Made by a program: the position numbers and the translations under genes. A DNA stretch of 64,000 bases from Salinicoccus luteus DSM 17002 (GTDB lineage: Bacteria > Bacillota > Bacilli > Staphylococcales > Salinicoccaceae). This document shows positions 41,114 through 50,270 of this stretch, one piece after another. Location of the stretch: contig NZ_JONV01000007.1 in assembly GCF_000712035.1 (NCBI RefSeq), positions 62,001-126,000 on the forward strand, read 5' to 3'. The first letter of the stretch is position 1. Every line of letters begins with the position of its first letter. Under the pieces are notes generated by a model. The model had not been told where the DNA came from, did not search any database, and saw only the letters and a program-made list of their open reading frames with translations.

Positions 41114-43739
41114 GTTCAAATGGCCGATTACGGCACTGATGCTCATTTTTGCCGTAACAACCTATATCCTTGCTCCCAACCTCACCCAATTGGCCGCAGA
41201 GAAGGGAGATGTCCAGCTGTCCGACGATTCTCCAAGTGAACAGGCACGCCAGTTCCTTGAAGAATATGACCAGGATAAGGAAATGATGTCACTCGTCCTC
41301 GAATTCGATGGGGAAGTCATGCCAAATGAATCAGACATCCTTTCATACATTGAAGAAATTGAGTCGGTTGAAGGCGTGGAAAATGTCATCAATCCTTTTG
41401 AGTTTGAAGACGATGTGCAGGAAAACTTCATCAATGATGAAAATGGGGTCATCATGATACCGATGGATTATGTCGGCCCCGTCAATGACATCAGCAGTGT
41501 CGCCGATTCCATCGAAGAGATGAACCCAACCGAAGCCGACACATCGATGACTTCCAATGAACTGATCCAGAAGACGGTCGAGCAGGATGCCATGGAAGGC
41601 ATCCAGTCCACTGAAATGTTTACCGTGATCATCGTCGTAGCAGTACTGCTGCTCATGTTCCGCTCCATCGTCACACCATTCATACCTGTAGCGGTGGTCG
41701 GTGTTGCCTACCTGATCGGGCAGTCATTCGTTGCCTGGTTCGTGGAATGGTTCGGGTTCCCGATCTCGCCACAGACCCAGAGTTTCCTGATCGTTATCCT
41801 GTTCGGTATCGGAACCGACTACTGTATCCTTCTGCTCAATCGCTTCAAGGAGGAGCTCGAGCACCATGACAAGTATGATGCCATCATCCGCACCTTCTCC
41901 ACAGGGGGCAAGACGGTCTTCATCAGCGGACTTTCCGGTGCAATCGTGTTCGGTGTCCTATATTTTGCAAACTTTGAGATATACCGTTCTGCAGTCGGCG
42001 TGGCACTTGGTGTCGTCTTCCTGCTGCTGTCGATCTTCACCCTGCTTCCCGCCCTCATGCATCTGCTCGGCAAGTACATATTCTGGCCGAACATCAAGAA
42101 GACGGAGTTCAAAGAAAGCAGACTATGGACGCCACTCGGCATATTCTCGCTGAAGTATCCGACCCGCATCATCTTCTCCATCTTCGCCATACTGATTGCG
42201 GTGGCCCTCTTCTATGATGACGAAGTGAACTTCGACTCCATAGAGGAACTGGATAATGAATACTCTGCAGTACATGCGACAAATGTCGTCAGCGAGAATT
42301 TCGATGAGGGGCAGCTGTTCCCGGTTCAAGTCATCGTATCCAACGGGGACGACCTGTTGACCCAGGAGAGCCTTTCAAGGCTCGATGCCGTAGCCTCCAC
42401 AGTCTCAAGCCTTGAAGGCGTCCAGGAAGTCCAGACCATCACACGGCCGGCCGGCGAAGAGATTGAGGACCTTGGTGTCCGCAATCAGCTTGAGCAGGCC
42501 AATGAAGGCATTGCCGATATGCAGGAAGGATTGACCGAGATATCGGAGGGACTGACCGAAGCCAGTGACAGCCTTGCCAACAATGATATGGGCGGCGGGG
42601 ACCTTTCCGAGCTTGAATCCGGCATAGATGAAATCAACAGCAATATCGGCCAGATCACCGGGTACATGGCACAGACCGGTGATGTAGAAGGTGCGGCCCA
42701 GCAGCTGTCCCAGGTACAGGAAGGATTGACCACCCTCTCCGGGGAGGTCTCTGCTGCCAATACCCAGATGAATGAACAGCAGGCAGCCGCAAATGAGCAG
42801 CTGACGGAGCTCTCCAACGGATTGAGCGATTCCGCCGAAGGGATAGATGAGATTCAGGATGGACTCGAGGAAGCGTCCACCCTCCTTGGTGAAATCAGTG
42901 AAAATGAAGCCGTCGACCAGACGGGCATCCATGTTCCCCAGTCATTCATCGACAACGATGACATTCAGGACGCTGTAGACCAATATGCATTCGGAGATAA
43001 TGAAGCGCTGATCATGAACGTCATTCTGGCCGATGATCCATACAGCCATGAAGCCATGGCGACACTGAATGAGGTCGAGGAGACCGTGGATGGTGAACTC
43101 CAGCGTCTCGACCGAGAATCCACAGAATCCTATTTCTCCGGTGTAACAAGCATGAACCGGGATTTGAATCAGATTTCGAATGACGACTACAATCGTGTCG
43201 TAACGATATTCATACTGACATTGTTTGTCATTCTGGCCATCATCTTCAGGTCCCTGATCCTGCCGATTTCAATGATCAGCTCCATATTCATCACCTATTT
43301 CGCATCTGTAACCATTACGCAATGGCTGCTCGGATTCTTCGGCTATGGTGAATTGAACTGGGCCGTGCCGTTCTTCAGTCTGATCATATTCGCAGCACTC
43401 GGCATCGACTACTCCATATTCATCATCGACCGGTTCAGGGAGGAACTGACGGGACGCAGCATACGTGATGCCATTGAACAGTCCATCAGACGCATGGGTG
43501 GCGTCGTCATAACGGCGGTCATCATCCTGTCCGGTACATTTGCCGCCCTGCTGCCATCCGGCATGATCATCCTGATCCAGGTTGCAAGCATCATCATATT
43601 CGCCCTGCTCTTCTATGCCTTCATCGTACTGCCGCTTCTCGTGCCGGCATTCGTGATCACATTCGGCCGCGGCAACTGGTGGCCGTTCAGAATGCCAGGC
43701 GGCAGAGAGCGTGAAAATAAGTTTAGGGACAAGGAATAA
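41097..43739 (+). CDS. MMPL/RND-type membrane transporter
   Basis: An 880-residue exporter with two groups of membrane segments (about residues 175-360 and 700-860), of the MMPL branch of the RND superfamily, which moves lipids, fatty acids or drugs. Each half carries a GxxxDY motif: FGIGTDYCILLLNRF and LGIDYSIFIIDRF. The large outer loop (about residues 450-610) has heptad-like repeats (LTEISEGLTEASDSL) forming a coiled coil. RBS GGAGG, 13 nt before ATG. Co-transcribed with the MarR gene. Fatty-acid or antimicrobial efflux is likely by analogy with staphylococcal FarE. Confidence 0.92.
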   Translation: MKHILKFKWPITALMLIFAVTTYILAPNLTQLAAEKGDVQLSDDSPSEQARQFLEEYDQDKEMMSLVLEFDGEVMPNESDILSYIEEIESVEGVENVINPFEFEDDVQENFINDENGVIMIPMDYVGPVNDISSVADSIEEMNPTEADTSMTSNELIQKTVEQDAMEGIQSTEMFTVIIVVAVLLLMFRSIVTPFIPVAVVGVAYLIGQSFVAWFVEWFGFPISPQTQSFLIVILFGIGTDYCILLLNRFKEELEHHDKYDAIIRTFSTGGKTVFISGLSGAIVFGVLYFANFEIYRSAVGVALGVVFLLLSIFTLLPALMHLLGKYIFWPNIKKTEFKESRLWTPLGIFSLKYPTRIIFSIFAILIAVALFYDDEVNFDSIEELDNEYSAVHATNVVSENFDEGQLFPVQVIVSNGDDLLTQESLSRLDAVASTVSSLEGVQEVQTITRPAGEEIEDLGVRNQLEQANEGIADMQEGLTEISEGLTEASDSLANNDMGGGDLSELESGIDEINSNIGQITGYMAQTGDVEGAAQQLSQVQEGLTTLSGEVSAANTQMNEQQAAANEQLTELSNGLSDSAEGIDEIQDGLEEASTLLGEISENEAVDQTGIHVPQSFIDNDDIQDAVDQYAFGDNEALIMNVILADDPYSHEAMATLNEVEETVDGELQRLDRESTESYFSGVTSMNRDLNQISNDDYNRVVTIFILTLFVILAIIFRSLILPISMISSIFITYFASVTITQWLLGFFGYGELNWAVPFFSLIIFAALGIDYSIFIIDRFREELTGRSIRDAIEQSIRRMGGVVITAVIILSGTFAALLPSGMIILIQVASIIIFALLFYAFIVLPLLVPAFVITFGRGNWWPFRMPGGRERENKFRDKE

Positions 43740-43781
43740 CGGGTAAATATTAAAAGTTAAGAAGAATCGAGGAGTGAATAT

Positions 43782-44030
43782 ATGCCTTCACAAAAAAGTT
43801 CAGGTGTTGCAGCAGTCCTGAGTGCCCTGATCAACGGGCTGGGACAGATCTATAACGGTCAGATTCTGAAAGGAATCATCATCATTCTCCTGCAAGTCAT
43901 CAATGGTGCCCTGACAATCGTACTGATCGGCTACATTTTCCTGCCAATCGTATGGCTGTATGCTGTCATTGACGCGTACCGCAGTGCAGAAAAGATAAAT
44001 GCAAGAAACTTCCGCAGATATGGCAGATAA
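43782..44030 (+). CDS. Small two-helix membrane protein (TM2-like)
   Basis: An 82-residue protein with two membrane segments and a basic tail. GLGQIYNGQILKGIIIILLQ resembles the TM2 domain of small membrane proteins of unknown role. ATG at 43782 follows GAGGAGTG. It lies 42 nt after the MMPL transporter and has its own terminator, so it may be read through from that operon. Confidence 0.75.
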   Translation: MPSQKSSGVAAVLSALINGLGQIYNGQILKGIIIILLQVINGALTIVLIGYIFLPIVWLYAVIDAYRSAEKINARNFRRYGR

Positions 44031-44033
44031 ATA

Positions 44034-44060
44034 AAGCAGGCCCATGGCCTGCTTTTCTTT
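44034..44060 (+). terminator. Intrinsic terminator
   Basis: Stem AAGCAGGCC / GGCCTGCTT around CAT, then TTCTTTT. Confidence 0.92.
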
Positions 44061-44110
44061 TATCACAATATATGGATATGGTATAATTTCACTGAAGGGT
44101 GTGATAACGT

Positions 44111-44626
44111 ATGGAAATTTTTGGTCTTTTTGCAGGCCTTGCCATCATCGGCATATTGCTGGCCATCTTCTTTTTCCTTCTTGGAATCGTCAAGTGGCTG
44201 CTGCAGGGCTACTTCCTTTTCCGCGTCGCGGAGAAGAAGAACCTGGATATGCCATTGCTCGGCTTCGTGCCATTCGGCACGTTCTATCTGGGCGGCCAGA
44301 TGTACGACGGCCATATAACAGAACGCGGCCAGTTCAATCCCAAGACCATCGGTCTCGTATTCGCGATCGTCGGCATCGTCATCTATATCATGGGGCTTTC
44401 CATCGGTGATATTGCGATCAGCTATGTGCTCATGGAATCCATTGTCTTCCTGGGCATCTTCAAGGCGTATACGAAGAATCTCGGCGTCGCTGCACTGCTT
44501 GCCCTCTTGAACTTTGTGACCGCCGGCATTGCAGCCATCGTCATCCTCTTCCTCTACAACCGTAAGCTGGAAGAAGATGCATTTGGTGTCGTGGATGAAA
44601 CAGGCGAACAGTATAAGAGCATTTAA
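44111..44626 (+). CDS. Small multi-pass membrane protein of unknown function
   Basis: A 171-residue protein with four to five hydrophobic segments. I do not recognise the family. A cytosolic loop, YFLFRVAEKKNLDMPLLGFVPFG, precedes the third segment, and the C-terminal tail is acidic. It has a plausible promoter upstream (GGTATAAT) and a terminator after it, so it is expressed alone. The neighbouring TM2-like gene suggests membrane physiology, but no function can be given. Confidence 0.7.
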   Translation: MEIFGLFAGLAIIGILLAIFFFLLGIVKWLLQGYFLFRVAEKKNLDMPLLGFVPFGTFYLGGQMYDGHITERGQFNPKTIGLVFAIVGIVIYIMGLSIGDIAISYVLMESIVFLGIFKAYTKNLGVAALLALLNFVTAGIAAIVILFLYNRKLEEDAFGVVDETGEQYKSI

Positions 44627-44636
44627 GCATAAAACG

Positions 44637-44666
44637 GTCCTGACGAATTCGTCAGGACTGTTTTTT
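44637..44666. terminator. Terminator between convergent genes
   Basis: A perfect 22-nt palindrome, GTCCTGACGA-AT-TCGTCAGGAC, with TTTTTT on the plus side and AAAA on the left for the minus side. Confidence 0.9.
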
Positions 44667-44677
44667 CATATTCTCCA

Positions 44678-45694
44678 TCATTCCATTTCCAGTTCAAGCA
44701 GCCGGTCATCACCTTCTGATGGATCTCCCCGGCCATCGGTATTATTCGTGATGGTATAGAGCCGGTTTTCTTCCACCCGCACGTCCCGCATCCTGCTGCC
44801 TTCGTCATAAAAAGTCGAAGGGGCATTCGATGACAGATCGAAAGCGACCACTTCATTGCCCCTCAACGCTGCGATATAGAGGGTGCCGTCATCATGGGCG
44901 ATGCCTGAAGGGGCCCAGGTGTCCGAACCGGTGTGGTAGAACGGCGTCTCCATCCCCGCCTCTTCCTCATCTCCTTCGATCAGCGGCCATCCATAGTTGG
45001 CACCGGATACGATGACATTGACTTCATCATGGCCGCTCGCCCCATGTTCAGTGGCGTAAAGCGTACCCTCTTCATCCCATGCCAGACCCTGCGGGTTTCG
45101 ATGTCCGTAGCTGTACACTTCCGTACCGAACGGATTATCTTCCGGGATGGAGCCATCGAGTGCGACCCTCAATATCTTGCCCGCCAAACTGTTCCTGTCC
45201 TGACTGTATTCTCCATTTCCGGCGTCTCCCGTTGTGATATAGAGGTGGCCGTCCGGCCCGATGTCCATCCTTCCGCCGTTATGGATATTCGCCCCGGGGA
45301 TATCCTCAACAACGACATCGGACTCAAACCAGGACGAGCCGTCCCGTGTCATCTCAACGACCCGGTTCTTCTCCCCGCCATCCGAATACGTGTGATAGAG
45401 GAAGGCGGTGTCAGGGTCATCGGGGTGCAGGATGAATCCGAGCAGTCCCCCTTCTCCCGATGCATGGGTCTCCTGTTCGAGTTCAAGGGACTGGGCAGTG
45501 GTTTCACCGTCAGTCACCAGCTTCAGGACGCCTCCCCTTTCGGAAATATAGAAGCCCTCCTCCGCTTTCTCGATCATCCAGGGCGTCTCAAGGTCTTCCG
45601 CCAGGATTTCTGCCTCATCCGGACCATTGCTCGCCGCTTCATTGCTGCACGCTCCAATCATGAGAATCACCAACAGAACAATTCCCCTCTTCAT
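44678..45694 (-). CDS. PQQ-dependent sugar dehydrogenase-like lipoprotein
   Basis: A 338-residue lipoprotein with a six-bladed beta-propeller of the soluble glucose/sorbosone dehydrogenase family. The signal peptide ends in MIGAC (Cys16). Family motifs include GEGGLLGFILHPD, NIHNGGRMDIGPDGHLYITTGD, SYGHRNPQGLAWDEEG and TEHGASGHDEVN. Members oxidise sugars using pyrroloquinoline quinone, but many Gram-positive relatives have no known PQQ source, and no PQQ genes are seen here. It is downstream of the M20 amidohydrolase, with a 20-nt gap, so may share its transcript. Confidence 0.9.
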   Translation of the reverse strand: MKRGIVLLVILMIGACSNEAASNGPDEAEILAEDLETPWMIEKAEEGFYISERGGVLKLVTDGETTAQSLELEQETHASGEGGLLGFILHPDDPDTAFLYHTYSDGGEKNRVVEMTRDGSSWFESDVVVEDIPGANIHNGGRMDIGPDGHLYITTGDAGNGEYSQDRNSLAGKILRVALDGSIPEDNPFGTEVYSYGHRNPQGLAWDEEGTLYATEHGASGHDEVNVIVSGANYGWPLIEGDEEEAGMETPFYHTGSDTWAPSGIAHDDGTLYIAALRGNEVVAFDLSSNAPSTFYDEGSRMRDVRVEENRLYTITNNTDGRGDPSEGDDRLLELEME

Positions 45695-45714
45695 TGCATC
45701 CCCCCTTCCCCGGA

Positions 45715-46821
45715 TTATTTTACGTTCAGTATCGCCTGGTACAATATCTCCGCCCCATTTGCCAGTGCCGAGTGTTCGAACGTCATATTCGGATGATGGA
45801 GCCCCGGCTTCAGATCGCAGCCGAGCCCGAGCATGGCCCCCTTCAATTCAGGCATCTTGACCGTATAGTAGTGGAAATCATCGCCGCCGCTCGTCACGAT
45901 CGGCTCGAGGCACTTTTCCTCTCCAAGCACATCCACAATCGATGTGCGCAGTACATCAATCGCATCCTGGTGGCTCTCGCTTGCCACAATGCCCGAGAAC
46001 TCCATATCTTCAATCTTCACATCATAGATTTCCTCGATGTTCCTGAGGATATTGAAGACGCGCTCTTTCAGTTTCTCCATCTGTTCGTTGGTCTGGGCAC
46101 GCATATCAATGCCGCACTCCGCACTTCCCGGTATGATGTTCAGCGACTTGCCGCCGGACAGGAACCGTGTCATCTTGACCGAGGAGGGTACAATCGGATT
46201 GATGTGTATTTTGGAGAGCATGTTGACGATGTCCGTACCGACTTCGATGGCATTATGGTTCAGGTGCGGCCTCGCACCATGTGCATCCTCACCGACGATC
46301 CTGAATTGGAGTGATCCGGCAGCACCATGCTCGATGCTCGGTGCGGCGTATCCATTGACCGCCTCCTCTATCGGCCTCAGGTGAATGCCGAAAAAGTAGT
46401 CCAGATTATCCACGACGCCTTCGTCCACAACGGACAGTGCGCCCGTCCCGACTTCTTCGGCAGGCTGGAAAATGAACCGCACGCCTCTCGATTCAAGCGC
46501 CGTGTCATCCTTTATTTTCAGCATCGTGCCAATGACCATTGAGGTATGTGCATCATGTCCGCAGGAGTGGTTCGCCCGCTTGACGCCATCCACCTCCTGA
46601 AACAGTGCGTCTATATCCGCCCGGATGCCGATGATCGGATTGCCGTCATCAAAATTCCCCACATCACAGTATAGTCCCGTCGTATTGCTGAACTTCACAG
46701 GACTGAACCCCGCTTCTTTGAGATAATTGTATATGTACTCCGTGGTCTCGACCTCCTCATAGCTCAGTTCAGGGTGTGCATGCATATGATCAAAAACTTC
46801 CTTCATCTTTTCATCTATCAT
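45715..46821 (-). CDS. M20 family amidohydrolase (AmhX / N-acyl amino acid deacylase-like)
   Basis: A 368-residue metal-dependent hydrolase that removes acyl groups from amino acids or similar amides. Features are HAHPELSYEEVETTEYI at the start, the metal motif NHSCGHDAHTSMVIGT (residues about 83-98), FIFQPAEEVGTGA (catalytic Glu pair), and GEDAHGARPH in the dimerisation domain. It is divergent, across 98 nt, from a YfcC-type transporter and an enolase-superfamily racemase. Together these could take up, racemise and deacylate N-acylated amino acids, as inference. Confidence 0.9.
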   Translation of the reverse strand: MIDEKMKEVFDHMHAHPELSYEEVETTEYIYNYLKEAGFSPVKFSNTTGLYCDVGNFDDGNPIIGIRADIDALFQEVDGVKRANHSCGHDAHTSMVIGTMLKIKDDTALESRGVRFIFQPAEEVGTGALSVVDEGVVDNLDYFFGIHLRPIEEAVNGYAAPSIEHGAAGSLQFRIVGEDAHGARPHLNHNAIEVGTDIVNMLSKIHINPIVPSSVKMTRFLSGGKSLNIIPGSAECGIDMRAQTNEQMEKLKERVFNILRNIEEIYDVKIEDMEFSGIVASESHQDAIDVLRTSIVDVLGEEKCLEPIVTSGGDDFHYYTVKMPELKGAMLGLGCDLKPGLHHPNMTFEHSALANGAEILYQAILNVK

Positions 46822-46847
46822 ATTTTAATCTCCTTCCATACAAATTA

Positions 46848-46876
46848 TTGAATATTCATTCACTCTTCATTATAAT
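46848..46876 (+). promoter_or_regulatory. Promoter of the YfcC-racemase operon
   Basis: -35 TTGAAT (46848-46853), a 17-nt spacer, and -10 TATAAT (46871-46876), in the divergent gap. Confidence 0.75.
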
Positions 46877-46919
46877 ACATTATTAATTACTTGAAAATTC
46901 AAACAAGGGGGCTTTGATC

Positions 46920-48353
46920 GTGAAAGGAAATGATTCAACCGAAGAAAACGACAGAAAGCGCGAAAAGAGGGGGTTCCGCCTGCCGGATGCCTACGCCATA
47001 CTTTTTTTCTTCCTCGTCCTCGCAGCAGCAGCGACATACATAATTCCAGCGGGAACCTTTGAAACCGAGCAGTCGGCAGAAGGCATCGATGTCATCATAC
47101 CCGGCACCTACAGCATCATCGATTCGAACCCGGCCGGATTCCTCGATATCTTCAGCGCAATCGTCGAGGGGCTCGTCAGTACAGCCAACCTGATCTTCCT
47201 CGTCCTGATCATCGGCGGTGTATTTGCCGTCATCGAGCGGACCGGCGCCATCGATGCACTGGTCACGAAGATCATCCGCATCACCCGGAATAAGGAATGG
47301 CTGCTCATCGCTCTCGTCATGATCGTATTCTCCATATTCGGCACACTCGGCATCATCGTCAATGCGGTCATCGCCTTCATTCCGCTCGGCATCATCCTTG
47401 CCCGATCGATGAAGATGGACGCCATCATCGGGGTCTCGATCATCTATCTCGGTGCCTATGTCGGTTTCGGGGTGGCGATTCTCGACCCGCTCACAATCGG
47501 GTTCGCCCAAGAGATTGCTGAAATTCCGCTCTTCTCCGGCGCACCTGAGCGCGTCGTCATGTACATCATCACGCTTGTCGCGACCATGGCCTACGTCATC
47601 TGGTATGCGAACCGCATCAAGAAGGATCCGGAACGCAGCATATTGAAGGGCAATCCATTCCCCAAAAGTCCAACGGAGGCGGAAGGTCTCGGCCAGCAGG
47701 ACATGAAGCTGAAGCACATCCTCGTGCTGCTCGCGCTCGCGGGCGGCATCGGCGCCTATGTCACTGGGGTGTTCGTGGCTGAATGGAGCCTTGGTGAGAT
47801 GTCCGCCGTATTCCTTGTCATCATGGTGGCCACAGCGATCATCGGCAGAATCCATGTGAATGAGATGATTTCCACTTTCATCGAAGGGGCAAATACAGTA
47901 CTCTACGGTGCCCTAATCATCGGGATGGCCCGTTCCATTGTCGTGCTGCTCGAACAGGGCATGATCCTGGACAGCATCGTCAACTTCATGGCGATCATCA
48001 TGGATCCCTTCTCAAGCACGATGGGGGCGATCATGATGTTCATCGCCAACGGCCTGTTCAACCTGATCGTCACTTCCGGCAGTGGCCAGGCGGCCATCGT
48101 CATGCCGATCATGGCACCGCTTGCCGACATCATGGACTTCCCGCGTCAGATCGCCGTGCAGGCATACACGATGGGTGACGGCTTCACCAACATCATCACC
48201 CCATTGTCCGGCGTGCTGATGGCAAACCTTGCCATCGCAGGCGTCCCGTACACCAAATGGTTCAGGTTCGCCCTGCCGCTTGTACTTATGTGGTATGTCC
48301 TCGGCATTATCTATATAATTGTACTTGTAGCAATAAACTGGGGTCCAGTATAG
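46920..48353 (+). CDS. YfcC family C4-dicarboxylate-type transporter
   Basis: A 477-residue membrane protein with about 12 hydrophobic segments, of the YfcC/DcuC-like ion transporter superfamily. Conserved parts are FRLPDAYAILFFFLVLAAAA near the start, IPAGTFE, and the C-terminal SGSGQAAIVMPIMAPLADI and GDGFTNIITPLSGVLMANL. GTG at 46920 is chosen because AAGGGGG is then 8 nt upstream. It precedes the racemase by 11 nt. Relatives move peptides, amino acids or dicarboxylates; here an N-acyl amino acid or dipeptide is suggested by the neighbours. Confidence 0.88.
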   Translation: MKGNDSTEENDRKREKRGFRLPDAYAILFFFLVLAAAATYIIPAGTFETEQSAEGIDVIIPGTYSIIDSNPAGFLDIFSAIVEGLVSTANLIFLVLIIGGVFAVIERTGAIDALVTKIIRITRNKEWLLIALVMIVFSIFGTLGIIVNAVIAFIPLGIILARSMKMDAIIGVSIIYLGAYVGFGVAILDPLTIGFAQEIAEIPLFSGAPERVVMYIITLVATMAYVIWYANRIKKDPERSILKGNPFPKSPTEAEGLGQQDMKLKHILVLLALAGGIGAYVTGVFVAEWSLGEMSAVFLVIMVATAIIGRIHVNEMISTFIEGANTVLYGALIIGMARSIVVLLEQGMILDSIVNFMAIIMDPFSSTMGAIMMFIANGLFNLIVTSGSGQAAIVMPIMAPLADIMDFPRQIAVQAYTMGDGFTNIITPLSGVLMANLAIAGVPYTKWFRFALPLVLMWYVLGIIYIIVLVAINWGPV

Positions 48354-48364
48354 GAGGAAGAACA

Positions 48365-49504
48365 ATGAATATTAAAGAAATCAAACTGCACCAGCTCCTG
48401 ATGAAGATGAAGACGCCATTCACGACGAGCTTCGGTACACAGCAGGATCGACACATCACAATCGTTGAAGCGATAGATGACACCGGCCGTTCCGGCTTCG
48501 GGGAATGCGTCTCCGGGGAAGACCCGCTCTATTCCGAGGAGTTCATGGATGCATCCATCATCGCGATGAAGAAATATTTCGCACCGATCGTCATCCATGA
48601 GGAAATCAATCATCCGGATGACGTATGGGAAAAGTTCAAGCCGTTCAAAAGGAACAACATGGCCAAATCGGCAATTGAAGGGGCCGTCTGGGACCTCTAC
48701 GCCAAGCAGAATGACATGACGCTTGCTGAAGCCATCGGAGGCAAAAAGGAGAAGGTCGACGTCGGTGTTTCCTTGGGTCTCGAGGATACGGATGAACTGC
48801 TCCTCGAGAAAGTGAAAGAGAAGGTCGATGAAGGGTACAAGCGGATCAAGGTGAAGATCAAACCCGGACGCGATGTGGAAATGATCCGCAGGATCAGGGA
48901 CCGCTTCGGCGACATCCCGCTCATGGTGGATGCGAACTCCGCCTATACGCTCGATGATATGGAGACGCTGAAGGCACTTGATGAATTCAACCTGATGATG
49001 ATCGAACAGCCACTCGCTGCCGGCGACCTCATCGACCACGCCAAACTGCAGAGGGAAATCAAGACGCCGGTATGCCTCGATGAAAGTATCGATTCCTATG
49101 AAGCCGCACGCGGCGCCATCGAACTCGGCAGCTGCCGGATCATCAACGTAAAGGTCGGCCGGGTCGGCGGCATCACCCAATCCAAAAAGATCCACGACCT
49201 GGCAGCCGAGCATGACATCCCGCTATGGTGTGGCGGCATGCTCGAAGCAGGCGTCGGTCGCCTGCACAACATCGCCATCACAACGCTCGGCAACTTCATC
49301 CTGCCGGGTGATACCGCTTCATCCAGCCGGTACTGGTATGAAGACATCATCACACCGGAAGTCGTCGCCGAAGACGGCATCGTCGAAGTGAGCAGGGAGC
49401 CGGGCATCGGTTCTACAGTCGACTTCCGCAAAATGGAGCAGTACCTGCAGAAGACGGAGTCCATTACAGAAGCAGACACCGTCGATATGATCTTCTATGA
49501 TTGA
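48365..49504 (+). CDS. Enolase-superfamily N-acyl/N-succinyl amino acid racemase (MenC-like)
   Basis: A 379-residue member of the muconate-lactonising subgroup. The active-site set is complete: K162 and K164 (RIKVKIKPG), metal ligands D189 (LMVDANSAY), E214 (MIEQPL) and D239 (CLDES), and K263 (NVKVGRVGG). These positions nearly coincide with the Amycolatopsis N-acylamino acid racemase numbering as I remember it. Some family members are o-succinylbenzoate synthases; no menaquinone genes are nearby, whereas an amidohydrolase and a transporter are, so the racemase role is favoured. RBS TAGGAGGAAG. Confidence 0.87.
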   Translation: MNIKEIKLHQLLMKMKTPFTTSFGTQQDRHITIVEAIDDTGRSGFGECVSGEDPLYSEEFMDASIIAMKKYFAPIVIHEEINHPDDVWEKFKPFKRNNMAKSAIEGAVWDLYAKQNDMTLAEAIGGKKEKVDVGVSLGLEDTDELLLEKVKEKVDEGYKRIKVKIKPGRDVEMIRRIRDRFGDIPLMVDANSAYTLDDMETLKALDEFNLMMIEQPLAAGDLIDHAKLQREIKTPVCLDESIDSYEAARGAIELGSCRIINVKVGRVGGITQSKKIHDLAAEHDIPLWCGGMLEAGVGRLHNIAITTLGNFILPGDTASSSRYWYEDIITPEVVAEDGIVEVSREPGIGSTVDFRKMEQYLQKTESITEADTVDMIFYD

Positions 49505-49517
49505 TTGGAACAGGAAA

Positions 49518-49557
49518 AGAACACGGACGGCGCATGCGCCGTCCGTGTTCTTTTTTT
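49518..49557 (+). terminator. Strong intrinsic terminator
   Basis: A perfect 34-nt palindrome (arms AGAACACGGACGGCGCA and its complement), followed by seven T residues. It ends the transporter-racemase operon. Confidence 0.95.
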
Positions 49558-49629
49558 GTGGCGGGTGATTGGGGAGTGGAGATTCAACTTGCAGTCGTGC
49601 CCTGCTTCTGTGGCAGGTTGCCGGCTCTC

Positions 49630-50259
49630 CTACGCCTCAAGCGCTGTCCTGATTCCAAAGAGTATCAGGACCACGCCGGCGCCTTTAGCGAGCCAGTTCT
49701 GGAACGTTCTGCTCTTGAGCCATCTCTTCATTATGTTTACAAGTTCGACAACCACGAGGAACCACACTGTAGAAATCCCGATCAGTATGCCGGCGAGTAT
49801 GATCAGCTGCTGGTTCTCTCCGATGCTGCCGCCGACTGTCATGAACTGCGGCATGATGGTGATGTAGAGCAGGAGGACTTTCGGATTGAAGATGTTGCTG
49901 ATGAGCCCCTGCCTGAAGGATGCCTTCACATGTCCCCTCACCTTGCCGCTCCCCTCCTTCAGGTTGTCCATTGAGACAAGCTGTCCTGCTGTGAAGCTCT
50001 TGATTCCTATGTAGACGAGGTAGGCTGCACCGATGTACTTTATTGTACTGAATAAAAGGATTGAATTTGCGATGACGACCGCCAGGCCGATGACCGCGAT
50101 GAATGTCCAGAACAGGTGGCCGAGAATGATGCCGAGAATCGTCACCCTTCCCGCGCTGCTGTTGTAGTTCAGCGTATTCTTCATGATGATCATCATGTCC
50201 GCACCCGGCAACATGGCCAGTATGAGCACGACTGTACTGTATGCGAGCAGGTTATCCAT
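49630..50259 (-). CDS. LysE/RhtB family amino acid exporter
   Basis: A 209-residue membrane protein with six hydrophobic segments that exports amino acids. The family start AMLPGADMMIIMKNTLNYNS and GIILGHLFWTFIAVIGLAVVI are clear, as is KYIGAAYLVYIGIKSF. It lies 11 nt after the stop of the metallophosphoesterase gene, on the same strand, and is probably co-transcribed with it. The exported amino acid is unknown. Confidence 0.92.
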   Translation of the reverse strand: MDNLLAYSTVVLILAMLPGADMMIIMKNTLNYNSSAGRVTILGIILGHLFWTFIAVIGLAVVIANSILLFSTIKYIGAAYLVYIGIKSFTAGQLVSMDNLKEGSGKVRGHVKASFRQGLISNIFNPKVLLLYITIMPQFMTVGGSIGENQQLIILAGILIGISTVWFLVVVELVNIMKRWLKSRTFQNWLAKGAGVVLILFGIRTALEA

Positions 50260-50270
50260 TGCATCGTCTC

